64,000 nucleotides of DNA from assembly GCF_016591715.1 (NCBI RefSeq), contig NZ_AP024109.1, positions 5,518,001 through 5,582,000 of the forward strand. The letters run 5' to 3'. Shown here piece after piece: positions 7,222 to 16,747 of the stretch (position 1 is the stretch's first letter; the number at the start of each line of letters is the position of its first letter). The position numbers were made by a program, and so were the translations under genes. The notes under the pieces were generated by a model. That model had not been told where the DNA came from, did no database searches, and was given only the letters and a program-made list of their open reading frames with translations. The stretch comes from Mesorhizobium sp. J8 (GTDB lineage: Bacteria; Pseudomonadota; Alphaproteobacteria; Rhizobiales; Rhizobiaceae).

Positions 7222-9078
7222 TCAGCCTTCGCCCGACAGGTCGCGGCGCGCCTTGTCGAGTTCTTCGGCATATCGGCGCATCAGATGGCTTTCGGTGAGC
7301 AGGCCGAGAACGATGCGCTCGTCGAAATCTTCGACCACCGCCAACTCTTCCGCTCCGGTGCGCTGGAAGGTCTCGGCCGCGGTCTGGACGTTCATCGATG
7401 GCACCAGCACCGCATCCTTGAATTGGGCCAGCGCGCTCACCGGCGTATCGTCGTCGGAGCGATCGCTGTGCAGTTCGGGCACCAGCAGCATGCCGACATA
7501 TTGGTCGGCCTGCTCGACGGCGATGACGCGCTGTCCGGAGCCGAGCGGGACCTCCTTGCGGAATTCGGCAAGCGTGGTCGAGGCGGGGATGGTGCGGACA
7601 TCCTTGCGCATCATCGTGCCGACGGTGAGGCTGCGCATCCAGCCGACGTCGTGCGCGCTGCGGATCGTCTCGCCGCGCAGATGGAAGCGCCAGGTCGAGA
7701 AGGAGTAGCCGAAGGTTTCACGCACCAGGATCGCCGACATGATCGAGGCCGCCAGCACCACGCCGGTGAGCGTCAGGTCGCGGGTCGATTCCAGCGCCAG
7801 GAACGTCATGGTCAGCGGACCGCCGACGACGCCGACCGCAAGCGAGGTCATGCCGACGACGGCGGCGACCGCCGGATCGATGCCGGCCGACGGCGCGGTC
7901 ATTGCCATGACACCGGCGAAGACCTTGCCGAGCAGAGCTCCCAGGAACAGCGAGGCGAAGAACAGGCCGCCGCGGAAGCCGGAGCCGAGCGAGATGGCCG
8001 AGGCGGCCAGCTTCAGCACGAAGACGCTCGCCACCACCGGCAGCGCGTAGTTCATGGCGAATTCGCGATGCAACGCGCCATGCCCGCTGGAGAGCACTTG
8101 CGGCGTGACCAACCCGAGCAGGCCGACGAAAATGCCGCCGATGAAGGGCCTGATCGAAGCGTCGATCGACAACCGCACGAAGAGGCGCTCGACGATGCTC
8201 ACCAGATGCATGATGGCGATCGAGGCCGCTCCGCCGAGTAGCCCCAGAAGCAGGAACGGCACATATTCGCTGGGGGTCAAATTCGGCAAACCCGACAATT
8301 CCAGCGGGAACGGCACGCCCCCGAACATTTCCGCCGTCAGCGAAGCGCAGATCGCCGCCGTCATCACCGGCGCCACATTGGCGACGGAGTAGATGCCGAT
8401 GACCAGCTCGAAACCGTAGAAGGCGCCGGTCAGCGGAGCGTCGAAGGCGGCGGCGATCGCGCCGCCCGCGCCGCAGCCGACCAGGATGCGGATGTCGTTG
8501 CGGCGCAGGTGGAACGCCCGCGCCAGCCTGGAAGCGATGCCGGAGCCGATCTGCGTGTAGCCGGCTTCCAAGCCGACCGAGGCGCCGAAGCCGCTGGAGA
8601 TCATCGTCTGCGCCACGATGATAAACGTGTCGGTGAGCGACATGCGCCCGCCATAGAGCGCGTTCGCCTCGATCGGGTCGACCGGGGTGCGGAACTTGCG
8701 CTTTCTGAGCCAGACCACCGAAAGGCCGAGCAATAGGCCGCCGATCGCCGGATACATCGCCTGCGTCGGATCGGCGAGCGAGAACATCGCCGAAAGCCGG
8801 CCGCCCGGCTGCACGTCGAACAGCAGCCAGTGCATGCCTTGCACCAGCGCGCTCATGCCGGTGACCAGCGCGCCCGCGATCATGCCGATCACGCCGGCCA
8901 TCACCACGATCACGATGCCGCGCGCCTCGAGCACGGGGATCGAGCTGATCAGCACCGCGCGAAGCCGGCGGGCGTAGACTTGTGGGTCGTTTCTGGCAGG
9001 CAACGGAACGGCTCGCCGGTATGCGGAGGAAAAGCTGCCGTGGGTGATACGCGCGGCGGCTATGCGTGGCAACCGCAA
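7222..9078 (-). CDS. CLC-family chloride channel/antiporter with C-terminal CBS pair
   Basis: Up to 618 residues. The N-terminal two thirds is a CLC membrane domain with many hydrophobic segments; the last 130 or so residues form a CBS-domain pair (RTIPASTTLAEFRKEV, later VQTAAETFQRTGAEELAVVED). The filter motifs are divergent: the usual GREGP reads GLEAG with the gating Glu kept, the usual GSGIP reads TPVDP, and GGxFxP reads GGLFFAS. The frame opens with TTG at 9078; other TTG and GTG codons follow before the first helix (about residue 45), so the start is uncertain. It moves anions across the inner membrane; the ion is uncertain given the filter. Confidence 0.82.
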   Translation of the reverse strand: MRLPRIAAARITHGSFSSAYRRAVPLPARNDPQVYARRLRAVLISSIPVLEARGIVIVVMAGVIGMIAGALVTGMSALVQGMHWLLFDVQPGGRLSAMFSLADPTQAMYPAIGGLLLGLSVVWLRKRKFRTPVDPIEANALYGGRMSLTDTFIIVAQTMISSGFGASVGLEAGYTQIGSGIASRLARAFHLRRNDIRILVGCGAGGAIAAAFDAPLTGAFYGFELVIGIYSVANVAPVMTAAICASLTAEMFGGVPFPLELSGLPNLTPSEYVPFLLLGLLGGAASIAIMHLVSIVERLFVRLSIDASIRPFIGGIFVGLLGLVTPQVLSSGHGALHREFAMNYALPVVASVFVLKLAASAISLGSGFRGGLFFASLFLGALLGKVFAGVMAMTAPSAGIDPAVAAVVGMTSLAVGVVGGPLTMTFLALESTRDLTLTGVVLAASIMSAILVRETFGYSFSTWRFHLRGETIRSAHDVGWMRSLTVGTMMRKDVRTIPASTTLAEFRKEVPLGSGQRVIAVEQADQYVGMLLVPELHSDRSDDDTPVSALAQFKDAVLVPSMNVQTAAETFQRTGAEELAVVEDFDERIVLGLLTESHLMRRYAEELDKARRDLSGEG

Positions 9079-9158
9079 TGCCGACCGCTTGTGGCGCCAT
9101 TTTGGCGTTGCGCGAATTAGCCTTAAACAAGACTTTTCGTGCGACCAAGTTGATAAAC

Positions 9159-9668
9159 TTAGTCAGGTACGGGGATGGTGAGAGGGCCGCAATCGTCTTC
9201 CGCGACGAAGATCGCCAGCAGCTCGGCCGGCTCGGTGGCGCTGGCATTCTCGGCGAAGGTGTGGATCGCGCCCGGCGCTTCGAACCAGGTCTGGCCCTGA
9301 GTGTAGGTGACCGCCGGACTGCCTTCCATCTGCGAGCGCAGCGCTCCCTTGATGACGAAGGCCGTGACGGAGCCGGGGTGACGATGCCGCGGCGTGTAGG
9401 CATTGGGCGGGAATTCGACCAGCGCCGTGGTGATCGAATGCCCCGGAACATTCGGCAGCTTTTCGCAGGAAAGCGGCTTCACCGTGGTGGTCGGACGCGC
9501 CGTCGCCCCTTCTCCGGCATCGGCCCCCATCATGTGGATATGCGCGTCCATCCCGCCAGTGATGGCGGCTGCCCTGTTGCCCCGGACCATGGCCATGCCA
9601 AGCAGCCCCATGACGATAGCGACGACGCCGAGCAGCGCCAGCCTTCGCGAAGAGACGTCTTCGATCAT
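9159..9668 (-). CDS. Membrane-anchored cupin-domain protein
   Basis: A 169-residue protein with an N-terminal membrane segment at residues 9-27 (LALLGVVAIVMGLLGMAMV) and a cupin barrel in the C-terminal 110 residues (PRHRHPGSVTAFVIKGALRS, then GQTWFEAPGAIHTF). The paired His of motif 1 (HRHP) and the later His (AIHTF) suggest a metal-binding cupin facing the periplasm. The start ATG 9666-9668 has GAGGGAG about 8 bases upstream. It is encoded 18 bp after the epimerase gene on the same strand and is probably co-transcribed with it. No specific reaction can be assigned. Confidence 0.75.
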   Translation of the reverse strand: MIEDVSSRRLALLGVVAIVMGLLGMAMVRGNRAAAITGGMDAHIHMMGADAGEGATARPTTTVKPLSCEKLPNVPGHSITTALVEFPPNAYTPRHRHPGSVTAFVIKGALRSQMEGSPAVTYTQGQTWFEAPGAIHTFAENASATEPAELLAIFVAEDDCGPLTIPVPD

Positions 9669-9686
9669 GACGGTCGACTCCCTCGT

Positions 9687-10415
9687 TTACTGGGCCAGGC
9701 GAAAGCCGGCGTGCCAGCCGAGTTCGGTGACGGCCTTGTCGATCGTGATTTGGCCATTCGGCTCCGCCACATTGAAGGCGCCCTGCGCGCCCCGCTCGAC
9801 GGCAAGCAGCGCCGCATAGGCGGCGGCATCTGTATGCACGGCCGGCCCCGCAGCGCTTTCGGCGCCGGTGCCCGGTCCGTAGAGATGGCCGTAGCGGAGC
9901 ACGATGCCGGTGATCGGCGCGGCGTTGAGCACATGCGCCTCCAGCGCAATGACGCCGCCGACGCTGACGGCGCGGCCACCCTCGGCGCCGCTGTCCAGCG
10001 GGTCCGTCTCTGCATGCGGCTCTGCGCCCGGCGCATAGACCCAGGCGATGCTCTGCGCGATCAGCCGCTTGGCGCCGGCAGCCTTGGCCGCCGCGACGAG
10101 GTTACGCGTTCCCTCGTCGCGGATGCGGGCATTGCGTGTGGCTGCTTCAGCCATCTTCGATGGCTCGAGCCCGGCCGGCAGGTCTGTGAGCTGATGGATG
10201 ACGACCTCCGGCTTCGCTGCCACGACCGCAGTGCGCAGCGCGTTGGCGTCGAACACATCGACCACCACCGGATCGGCGCCGAGCCCGCGCAGGTCTTCCG
10301 TTTTTGCCGCCTGGCGTGTCGTGGCCGTCACCTGATGACCGGCCGCCACCAATTGCGGCACCAACCGGCGGCCGATCGCGCCCGAGGCGCCGGCAAGAAA
10401 AACACGATAGCCCAT
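9687..10415 (-). CDS. NAD(P)-dependent epimerase/dehydratase-family (extended SDR) protein
   Basis: A 242-residue Rossmann protein opening MGYRVFLAGASGAIGRRLVPQ, the GxxGxxG nucleotide-binding motif of extended or atypical SDRs. An active-site Tyr is not in a clear YxxxK context (SIAWVYAPG is the nearest), so it may be an atypical NAD(P)-binding member rather than a classical epimerase. It is divergent from the MarR gene 59 bp away and shares the palindromic control region, so regulation by that MarR protein is likely. A cupin gene follows. Confidence 0.75.
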   Translation of the reverse strand: MGYRVFLAGASGAIGRRLVPQLVAAGHQVTATTRQAAKTEDLRGLGADPVVVDVFDANALRTAVVAAKPEVVIHQLTDLPAGLEPSKMAEAATRNARIRDEGTRNLVAAAKAAGAKRLIAQSIAWVYAPGAEPHAETDPLDSGAEGGRAVSVGGVIALEAHVLNAAPITGIVLRYGHLYGPGTGAESAAGPAVHTDAAAYAALLAVERGAQGAFNVAEPNGQITIDKAVTELGWHAGFRLAQ

Positions 10416-10439
10416 CGTCTTTCGTCCCTTGATGCGATA

Positions 10440-10476
10440 ATATCAGAGCACGAACAACATATAAGAGCTCTGATAT
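10440..10476. promoter_or_regulatory. Palindromic operator region between the epimerase and marR genes
   Basis: Bases 10459-10476 form an 18-bp palindrome with one mismatched pair (ATATAAGAG against CTCTGATAT), and ATATCAGAG recurs as a half-site at 10440-10448. Read as an inverted pair, 10440-10449 and 10467-10476 are perfect 10-bp arms. The full site overlaps the marR start codon at 10475, a typical place for MarR autorepression, and lies between divergent genes. Confidence 0.65.
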
Positions 10477-10951
10477 GATGCGCAAGGGGAATCCCTCCAT
10501 TCCGTCCGCCGGCGAGGGCAAGCGCGGCGAGCAAGGCTATCTGGGCTATCTGCTGCGCCAAGCGGCCGGCGCATACCGCCTGAAGGTGGAGCGGGCACTG
10601 GACGAATTCGGCGTCACCCAGGCGCAGTTCGCGGCCCTTACCATGATCTCGGCCTATCCCGGACTGTCCAATGCCGATCTTGCCCGGCTGGCCGTGCTGA
10701 CGCCGCAGACGGTGAGCGTGATCGTCGGCAACCTGGAAAAGGCCGGCTCACTTACCCGACGGCCGCATGCCGTCCACGGCCGCATCCAGCATCTCGACCT
10801 CTCCGACAGCGGCCGCGCCCTGCTGAAGAAATGCCGGGAACGCGTCTACAAGCTCGAAGGCGAGTTGACCGCCGGCCTCTCCGCCGAGGCGGAGCGCGCC
10901 GTGCGGCGCTGGCTGGTCGCTGTCGCGACCGCGGACGCGGCGCAGCCGTAA
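10475..10951 (+). CDS. MarR-family transcriptional regulator
   Basis: A 158-residue winged-helix regulator. The recognition region LSNADLARLAVLTPQTVSVIVGNLEKAG lies at about residues 64-91, followed by the wing (GSLTRRPHAVHGRIQHLDLS) and C-terminal dimer helices. The gene opens with two ATG codons (10475 and 10478); both overlap the operator, and I give the first. It most likely represses itself and the divergent epimerase-cupin pair. The inducer is unknown. Confidence 0.85.
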   Translation: MMRKGNPSIPSAGEGKRGEQGYLGYLLRQAAGAYRLKVERALDEFGVTQAQFAALTMISAYPGLSNADLARLAVLTPQTVSVIVGNLEKAGSLTRRPHAVHGRIQHLDLSDSGRALLKKCRERVYKLEGELTAGLSAEAERAVRRWLVAVATADAAQP

Positions 10952-10963
10952 CGCTTCGGACGA

Positions 10964-11264
10964 TCAGGTCGGCGTGCCGCCATCCGTTTCGAAAAGCGTG
11001 AGCTTGCGGTCGCCAATGCCGAGCTCGGCCACAACTCGCGCGCCATTCCGCGATATGGACCGACTTGAAATGCGCTTCGAGCGCGGCCCGGTCGCTCCAG
11101 CCCTCCGAAACATGAATGAGCCCGGCATCCAGCACATCCTGCGCGTAGGAATAGTGAAGGCAGCCCGGTTCGGCGCGGCTTGCCAGGATCATGCGTTGCA
11201 TCGCCGGCCTTGCCCGTTCGAGACTGTCGGCTGGCAGCCGGATCGTGCCGGTGATCAGGAGCAT
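10964..11264 (-). pseudogene. Antibiotic-biosynthesis-monooxygenase (ABM) family gene, frameshifted
   Basis: The start ATG 11262-11264, with AGGA 8 bases upstream, opens a typical ABM protein (MLLITGTIRLPADSLERARP, then SRAEPGCLHYSYAQDV). After the conserved HIAEWRA near residue 75 the frame is lost. The expected C-terminus (VAELGIGDRKLTLFE to stop at 10964-10966) continues in another frame. One extra base, the T at 11036 (A on the coding strand), explains the shift exactly; removing it gives an uninterrupted protein of about 99 residues. It is therefore either a recent pseudogene or a sequencing or assembly error. ABM proteins are small heme- or quinone-modifying monooxygenases of the cytoplasm. 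Confidence 0.75.
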
Positions 11265-11385
11265 GTGCCATCCTTTCGCAAGCCCGTGGCCAAGTCCCGT
11301 AGCCACTCTCCCACCTTCGCGCAAGCTTGGAGGATTACGGTCGAGAGCCTGCCCTGTGCGTGGCGGGTCTTGACTTGGGGACGAC

Positions 11386-13473
11386 ATGGCGATCAGCGAA
11401 ACACTACCGTCCGGCCTGGTGGCGAAGAACGGCCGCGACGTCTTCTTCGCGCTCGGCATCGTCGTCATCCTGGCGGTGCTGTTCCTGCCGATCCCCGCCT
11501 TCCTCATCGACATCGGCCTGGCCTTCTCGATCGCGCTTTCGGTGCTGATCCTGATGGTGGCGCTGTGGATCCAGCGGCCGCTCGACTTCTCGTCCTTCCC
11601 GACCGTGCTGCTGATCGCCACCATGCTGCGCCTGTCGCTCAACATCGCCACCACGCGCATGATCCTGTCGCACGGCAATGAGGGTACGCATGCCGCCGGC
11701 TATGTCATCTCCGGCTTCTCCAAGCTGGTGATGTCGAGCGACTTCGTCATCGGCCTCATCGTCTTCATGATCCTGATCGTGGTGAACTTCATCGTCATCA
11801 CCAAGGGCGCCACCCGTATCGCCGAAGTCGGCGCGCGCTTCACCCTCGACGCCATCCCCGGCAAGCAGATGTCGATCGACGCCGATCTCTCCGCCGGCAT
11901 GATCGACGAAAAGACGGCGCAGTTGCGGCGCCGCGAACTGGAGGAAGAATCCTCCTTCTTCGGTTCGATGGACGGTGCGTCCAAATTCGTGCGCGGCGAC
12001 GCCATCGCCGGCCTGATCATCACCGCCATCAACATCGTCGGCGGCATCGCCATTGGCTATCTGCGCCACGGCATGGGCCTCGGCCAGGCGGCCGACGTCT
12101 TCATCAAGCTGTCGGTCGGCGACGGTCTCGTCACCCAGATCCCGGCCCTCATCGTTTCGCTCGCCGCCGGCATGCTGGTCTCCAAGGGCGGCACGCGCGG
12201 CTCGGCCAACCAGGCGGTGTTCGGCCAACTCGGCGCGCATCCGCGCGCGCTCTACGTCGCGGCCTCGCTGCTGGTCATCCTTGGCCTGATGCCCGGCCTG
12301 CCGCTGTTCCCCTTCTTCGCGCTCGCCGGCGGCATGGCCGGCCTGGGCTACATCATCCCGCTGCGCCAAAGCCGCGAACGTGCTGCCGCCGAGGCCCTGA
12401 AGACGCAGGAGAAGGCCAACAAGGTCGAGGAGGAGAAGAACTCGGTTAAGGCCTCGCTGGTCACCGCCGAGATCGAGCTGCTGATCGGCAAGCAGCTTTC
12501 GACCAGGCTGATGGTGGCGCATCAGGAGCTGGTGTTCCGTATGTCGAAGATGCGCAAGAAATTCGCCCAGCAATACGGCTTCGTGGTGCCGGAGGTGCGC
12601 GTCGCCGACGACTTCGCCATTCCGCCGAAGAGCTATCAAATCAAGGTGCACGGCACGGTGGTCGCCGAATACCAGATGCGCGTCGGCGAGATCATGGTGC
12701 TGCTCGGCACGCGCGGCGTGCCGGAAATCCCCGGCGAGGAGATCCGCGAGCCGGCCTTCGGCATGCGCGCCTATTCGGTGCTCGAAACCTTCGCCGAGGA
12801 CCTGAAGCGCGAGAACTTCACCTTCGCCGACAACATGTCGGTCCTGCTCACCCATCTTTCGGAAGTCATCCGCAACAACCTGCCGCAGCTTCTCTCCTAC
12901 AAGGACATGAAGGCGCTCTTGGAACGGCTCGACCCCGAATACCGCAAGCTCGCCGACGAGATCTGCACCTCGCACATCTCCTATCCAGGCCTGCAGGCCG
13001 TGCTGAAGCTGCTGCTTGCCGAGCGCGTCTCGATCCGCAATTTGCATCTGATCATCGAGGCGATCGCCGAGATCGCGCCGCATGTGCGCCGCACCGAGCA
13101 GATCGTCGAGCATGTGCGCATCCGCATGGCGCAGCAGATCTGCGGCGACCTCTCGGAAGGCGGCATGCTCAAGGTTCTGCGCCTCGGCAACCGCTGGGAC
13201 CTCGCCTTCCACCAGAGCCTCAAGCGCGACGCCAAGGGCGAGGTGCGCGAGTTCGACATCGATCCGCGCCAGCTCGAGGAGTTCGGCCAGGACGCCACCA
13301 AGGCGATCCGCAAGCATCTCGAGGCCGGCGAGCGCTTCGTGCTGGTCACCGCGCCGGACGCCCGCCCCTATGTGCGCATGATCATCGAGCGGCTGTTCAC
13401 GACGCTTCCGGTTCTCAGCCATGTCGAGATCGCCAAGGGCGTCGAGATCAAGGTGCTCGGAACGATCTCGTGA
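11386..13473 (+). CDS. flhA: Flagellar export apparatus protein FlhA
   Basis: A 695-residue protein of normal FlhA length. The N-terminal half has eight membrane segments, with the FHIPEP-like signature in the segment [15 protein letters not shown] and the long cytoplasmic loop ([22 protein letters not shown]). The C-terminal half is the cytoplasmic substrate-docking domain. FlhA is the major gate component of the flagellar type III export apparatus. The start ATG at 11386 gives the usual N-terminus. Its stop overlaps the fliR start (GTGA), so the two are coupled. The nearby gene on the left is the opposite-strand ABM pseudogene. Confidence 0.96.
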   Translation: MAISETLPSGLVAKNGRDVFFALGIVVILAVLFLPIPAFLIDIGLAFSIALSVLILMVALWIQRPLDFSSFPTVLLIATMLRLSLNIATTRMILSHGNEGTHAAGYVISGFSKLVMSSDFVIGLIVFMILIVVNFIVITKGATRIAEVGARFTLDAIPGKQMSIDADLSAGMIDEKTAQLRRRELEEESSFFGSMDGASKFVRGDAIAGLIITAINIVGGIAIGYLRHGMGLGQAADVFIKLSVGDGLVTQIPALIVSLAAGMLVSKGGTRGSANQAVFGQLGAHPRALYVAASLLVILGLMPGLPLFPFFALAGGMAGLGYIIPLRQSRERAAAEALKTQEKANKVEEEKNSVKASLVTAEIELLIGKQLSTRLMVAHQELVFRMSKMRKKFAQQYGFVVPEVRVADDFAIPPKSYQIKVHGTVVAEYQMRVGEIMVLLGTRGVPEIPGEEIREPAFGMRAYSVLETFAEDLKRENFTFADNMSVLLTHLSEVIRNNLPQLLSYKDMKALLERLDPEYRKLADEICTSHISYPGLQAVLKLLLAERVSIRNLHLIIEAIAEIAPHVRRTEQIVEHVRIRMAQQICGDLSEGGMLKVLRLGNRWDLAFHQSLKRDAKGEVREFDIDPRQLEEFGQDATKAIRKHLEAGERFVLVTAPDARPYVRMIIERLFTTLPVLSHVEIAKGVEIKVLGTIS

Positions 13474-14222
13474 ACGCGCTCTCGCAAGGCATCGTCATCG
13501 CCGCCTTCCTCGCCTTCTGCCGCATCGGCGCCTGCTTCATGCTGATGCCTGGCCTGTCGAGCGCCCGCGTGCCGATCCAGATCCGGCTCTTCGTGTCGGT
13601 GGCCGCGACCGGCGGCCTGCTCGCTTTCCTGTGGGACCGCATCTACCCCTTCGTCGATCCGCGCCCGCAGGTGCTCGCACCGATGATCGTTTCCGAGTTG
13701 CTGGTCGGCGGACTGATCGGCGCCATGACCAGGCTCTACATGGAAGCGTTGCGCTTCATGGGCTCGGCCATCGCCATGCTGATCGGCTATGGCGGCTCGG
13801 GCGGGCCGGCGATCGAGGAGCCTGAGCCGCAGGCCGCGCTTGCCGCCATCATCTCGTTCTCGGCGCTGCTTCTACTCTTCGTCTTCGATTTCGACCACGA
13901 GATCGTCAAGGCGCTCGTCGCCTCCTACCAGGTCGCCCCGGTCAACGCGTTCTTCAACCCGCAGGCGGCCCTCGTCGACGTCACCGACACGGTGTCGGAC
14001 GCGTTCTTCCTGGTCGTCCGCCTCGGCAGCCCGTTCGTCGCCTACGCCATCCTGGTCAATCTGACGATCGGCTTCGTCAACAAGCTGACGCCGCAGATCC
14101 CGGTCTATTTCATCTCGCTGCCCTTCGTCATCGCCGGCGGCATGATCATCTTCTATTTTGCCGTCGGCACCTTGCTATCGCTCTTCGTCGACGGCTTCGT
14201 CGACCTCACGCTGGCGCGGTAG
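13470..14222 (+). CDS. fliR: Flagellar export apparatus protein FliR
   Basis: A 250-residue membrane protein with the FliR/SctT layout: N-terminal helix ([22 protein letters not shown]), several central helices, and a C-terminal segment [20 protein letters not shown]. FliR is part of the FliPQR export gate. The start is GTG 13470-13472, overlapping the flhA TGA by 4 bases; no ATG is near, and this start gives the expected length. Confidence 0.93.
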   Translation: MNALSQGIVIAAFLAFCRIGACFMLMPGLSSARVPIQIRLFVSVAATGGLLAFLWDRIYPFVDPRPQVLAPMIVSELLVGGLIGAMTRLYMEALRFMGSAIAMLIGYGGSGGPAIEEPEPQAALAAIISFSALLLLFVFDFDHEIVKALVASYQVAPVNAFFNPQAALVDVTDTVSDAFFLVVRLGSPFVAYAILVNLTIGFVNKLTPQIPVYFISLPFVIAGGMIIFYFAVGTLLSLFVDGFVDLTLAR

Positions 14223-14224
14223 CC

Positions 14225-14608
14225 ATGACCACGCGGAAAGACCGCCTGAAGAAACTGGTCAAGGTGCAGGAGCAGTTGAAGGCGCTGCACGAGACCCGCC
14301 ATGCCGGTTTCCTCGCCGCCGCCATCAAGGCCGAAGCGGAGGCCAAGGAACTGATCGAGCATTTCGATACCGACAAATCGCTCGCCGGTCTCTTTCCCGC
14401 GCTCTACCACAAGCGCATCACCGATGCGCTCGGCCGGCAGAAACAGAACCTCGAAGACGCCAGGCAGGAAGCCGCGCTGATCGCCACTGCGACGGCGCGC
14501 ACCAACATGGTCGAGCGTGCCTACAAGGACGTGCGCCGCCGCGACGAGCGCGAGCGCTCCGACCGCGAGCGGCTCGACCTCATCACGCAGAAGCGGGCCG
14601 AGGAGTAG
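14225..14608 (+). CDS. Coiled-coil flagellar protein, FliJ-like
   Basis: A 127-residue highly charged, almost wholly helical protein, starting 2 bp after the fliR stop. Long heptad-like stretches (RKDRLKKLVKVQEQLKAL; QKQNLEDARQEAALIATATA; RRRDERERSDRERLDLITQ) and size fit FliJ, the export-ATPase stalk and chaperone-escort protein, whose sequence is poorly conserved. No hard motif proves it. The position after flhA-fliR is good evidence of a flagellar role; the specific identity is inferred from length and coiled coil. Confidence 0.6.
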   Translation: MTTRKDRLKKLVKVQEQLKALHETRHAGFLAAAIKAEAEAKELIEHFDTDKSLAGLFPALYHKRITDALGRQKQNLEDARQEAALIATATARTNMVERAYKDVRRRDERERSDRERLDLITQKRAEE

Positions 14609-14738
14609 CACGGTGATAACCGAAGGTGACTCACGGACGACATCGCGACCGCTTTGCGCCGCATGTCGGACGCTGAACTCGAATTCCGCACTACCTGAAG
14701 CCGACATGGATTGCCGCTGGCGTTGGCGGCGAGCGACA

Positions 14739-15650
14739 CTATTGTTCGAAAGGCTCTCCGAGCGATGCCACGCCGTTGAGCTTTAGCAGACGCCGGTTCG
14801 AAGAAATGATGCCCAGCACGACGATTGTCACGATATAGGGCAGGCTCGAGAGAAGTTGCGAAGAAACGTCCAGTCCGGTCGCCTGCGCCGCCAGGCTTGC
14901 CAAGGAGACGGCGCCGAAGAGGCAGGCGCCGAGAAAGATACGGCTGGTGAGCCAGGTGCCGAAGACGACGAGCGCGATCGCGATCCAGCCGCGCCCGGCA
15001 ATCATGCCATCGGCCCACAGCGGCGTGTAGACCACGGCCGCGTAGGCGCCGGCGAAGCCAGCCAATACGCCGCCGAAGGCGACAGCGGCGAAGCGCACCG
15101 CGATCACAGGATAGCCGAGCGCATGGGCCGCCTTGGGATTCTCGCCGACGGCGCGAACGACAAGGCCGGTCTTGGTATAGGCGAATATTGCCCAGATGGC
15201 GACGGTCGCCGCCAGCGAGAGCCACACGACGACGTCCTGGGCGAACAGGCCGCCGATGACCGGGATATCTGAAAGCCAGGGCAACGAAAGCTTCGGAAGG
15301 CCTTTGACCGTGAGGCTCTCATAGGTCTTGCCGAACAGTGCCGATAGGCCCTGGCCAAGTATGCCTATGGCCAGCCCCACCGCGACCTGGTTCGCGCGGA
15401 ACCCCAGCGCGATGACGGCAAAGACAAGGGAAAGAGCCGCGCTGGCGAGGCCTGCGGCGAGGAAACCCAGAAGGTGGCCGCCGCCGCGATAGACGATGAT
15501 GAAGGCGATGATCGCCCCCAAGGCCATCAGTCCCTCCACGCCGAGATTGAGGACGCCGGCCCGCTCGGCCACCATCTCGCCAAGCGCCGCCAAAAGGAAC
15601 GGCGTGGCCGCCGCCAGCATTCCGGCGACGATGAACTCGAGGGCATTCAT
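14739..15650 (-). CDS. ABC transporter permease, BMP/nucleoside type (second permease)
   Basis: A 303-residue permease of the BPD_transp_2 family, as in NupQ/YufQ. The start MNALEFIVAGMLAAATPFLL at ATG 15648-15650 overlaps the stop of the upstream permease by 4 bases. The family segment AERAGVLNLGVEGLMALGA is at about residues 28-46. With the other permease, ATPase and BMP-type binding protein it forms a complete importer for nucleosides or purine-like compounds. It is the last gene of the 23358-14739 block; the fliJ-like gene ends 130 bp to the left on the opposite strand. Confidence 0.88.
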   Translation of the reverse strand: MNALEFIVAGMLAAATPFLLAALGEMVAERAGVLNLGVEGLMALGAIIAFIIVYRGGGHLLGFLAAGLASAALSLVFAVIALGFRANQVAVGLAIGILGQGLSALFGKTYESLTVKGLPKLSLPWLSDIPVIGGLFAQDVVVWLSLAATVAIWAIFAYTKTGLVVRAVGENPKAAHALGYPVIAVRFAAVAFGGVLAGFAGAYAAVVYTPLWADGMIAGRGWIAIALVVFGTWLTSRIFLGACLFGAVSLASLAAQATGLDVSSQLLSSLPYIVTIVVLGIISSNRRLLKLNGVASLGEPFEQ

Positions 15651-16747
15651 GGAGCGCTTTCCTGGGCGGCATGGCGCCATTCGAGCCGGTAGCGGACGAA
15701 GGCGATGGCGACGAGATAGGCGAGCAACAGGCTGCCCTGGAAGACCCGGACCGCGGCGACCGGCAGATTTGCCGACACCATGGCGTTGTCGCCGCCGATA
15801 TAGAGGGCCGCCATGAGCAGCGCGGAAAAAATGATGCCTATCGGATGAAGTCCACCGAGATAAGCGACGATGATGGCCGCATAGCCGTAGCCGGTCGAGA
15901 TGGAGCGCTGCAACTGGCCGAGCGGCCCGGCCACCTCGGCCGCCCCGGCGAGGCCGGCCGCGAAGCCGCCGATGAGGAAGGAAATCCAGATTGCGCGGCC
16001 TTCATTGAAGCCGGCGTATGCGGCCGCGCGCGGCGCCAGGCCGCCGACCTGCAGCTTGTAGCCCGCGAAACTCCTCTGCATGAACAGCCAGGCCGCGAGC
16101 GACAGCGCGCAGGCGATAAGCAGCGAGACGTTGACGCGGGTGCCGGGGATCAGGATCGGCACCATCGCGTCGTACTGGAACATGACCGACTGCGGGAAGT
16201 TGAAGCCGGCGGGGTCCTTCCAGGGCCCGAGAAGCAGGTAGTTGAGCAGTTGCGCGGCAACGAGTGCCAGCATCAGCGATACGAGAATCTCGTTCGCGTT
16301 GAGCCGCACGCGCCAGAACGCCGTGAGCGAAGCCCAAAGCGCGCCGCCCAGCGCGCCGAGGACGAGCATGGAGGGCCAAATCCACTGCCCCGTCGCCTGC
16401 GGGAGCCAGATGGGAATGGCCGACGCGAAGATTGCGCCGAGGATGAATTGGCCCTCAGCGCCGATGTTGAAAACCTTGGCGCGAAAGCCGATCGCAAGCC
16501 CCTGTGCGATGAGCAGCAGCGGCCCCATCTTCAGCAGGACTTCCGAGAACGAAGCCCAGGATAGGAAAGGTTCGAGCAACATCGCGTGGAAAACGGCTAC
16601 CGGATCTCGACCCATCAGAAGGTAGAGCCCGAGATTGAGCAGTGTCGCAAGGCCCAGCGCCACGGGCGGGGCGAGCAGCTTGACTGCAAGCGAGGCATGT
16701 TCGCGGCGAACCAGAACGGGAAGGAACCGCAGGGGCAGAGCGCTCAT
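15647..16747 (-). CDS. ABC transporter permease, BMP/nucleoside type (first permease)
   Basis: A 366-residue permease of the same family as NupP/YufP. A membrane segment at about residues 25-48 (LLAPPVALGLATLLNLGLYL) is followed by the conserved FRAKVFNIGAEGQFILGAI segment, which is the family hallmark, and a later LGGLHPIGIIFSALLMAALYIGG. The start ATG 16745-16747 overlaps the ATPase stop by 4 bases. It forms a heterodimeric channel with the next gene product. Confidence 0.88.
   Translation of the reverse strand: MSALPLRFLPVLVRREHASLAVKLLAPPVALGLATLLNLGLYLLMGRDPVAVFHAMLLEPFLSWASFSEVLLKMGPLLLIAQGLAIGFRAKVFNIGAEGQFILGAIFASAIPIWLPQATGQWIWPSMLVLGALGGALWASLTAFWRVRLNANEILVSLMLALVAAQLLNYLLLGPWKDPAGFNFPQSVMFQYDAMVPILIPGTRVNVSLLIACALSLAAWLFMQRSFAGYKLQVGGLAPRAAAYAGFNEGRAIWISFLIGGFAAGLAGAAEVAGPLGQLQRSISTGYGYAAIIVAYLGGLHPIGIIFSALLMAALYIGGDNAMVSANLPVAAVRVFQGSLLLAYLVAIAFVRYRLEWRHAAQESAP

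Noticed and set aside
10752..11678. 308-codon minus-strand frame containing the monooxygenase start
   Set aside because: Its middle holds the true N-terminal part of the ABM protein, but the ends are antisense to marR and flhA. It exists only because of the frameshift at 11036.
11404..13422. Minus-strand frame of 672 codons opposite flhA
   Set aside because: FlhA is certain on the plus strand; the antisense product is a His/Asp/Arg-rich shadow without domain pattern.
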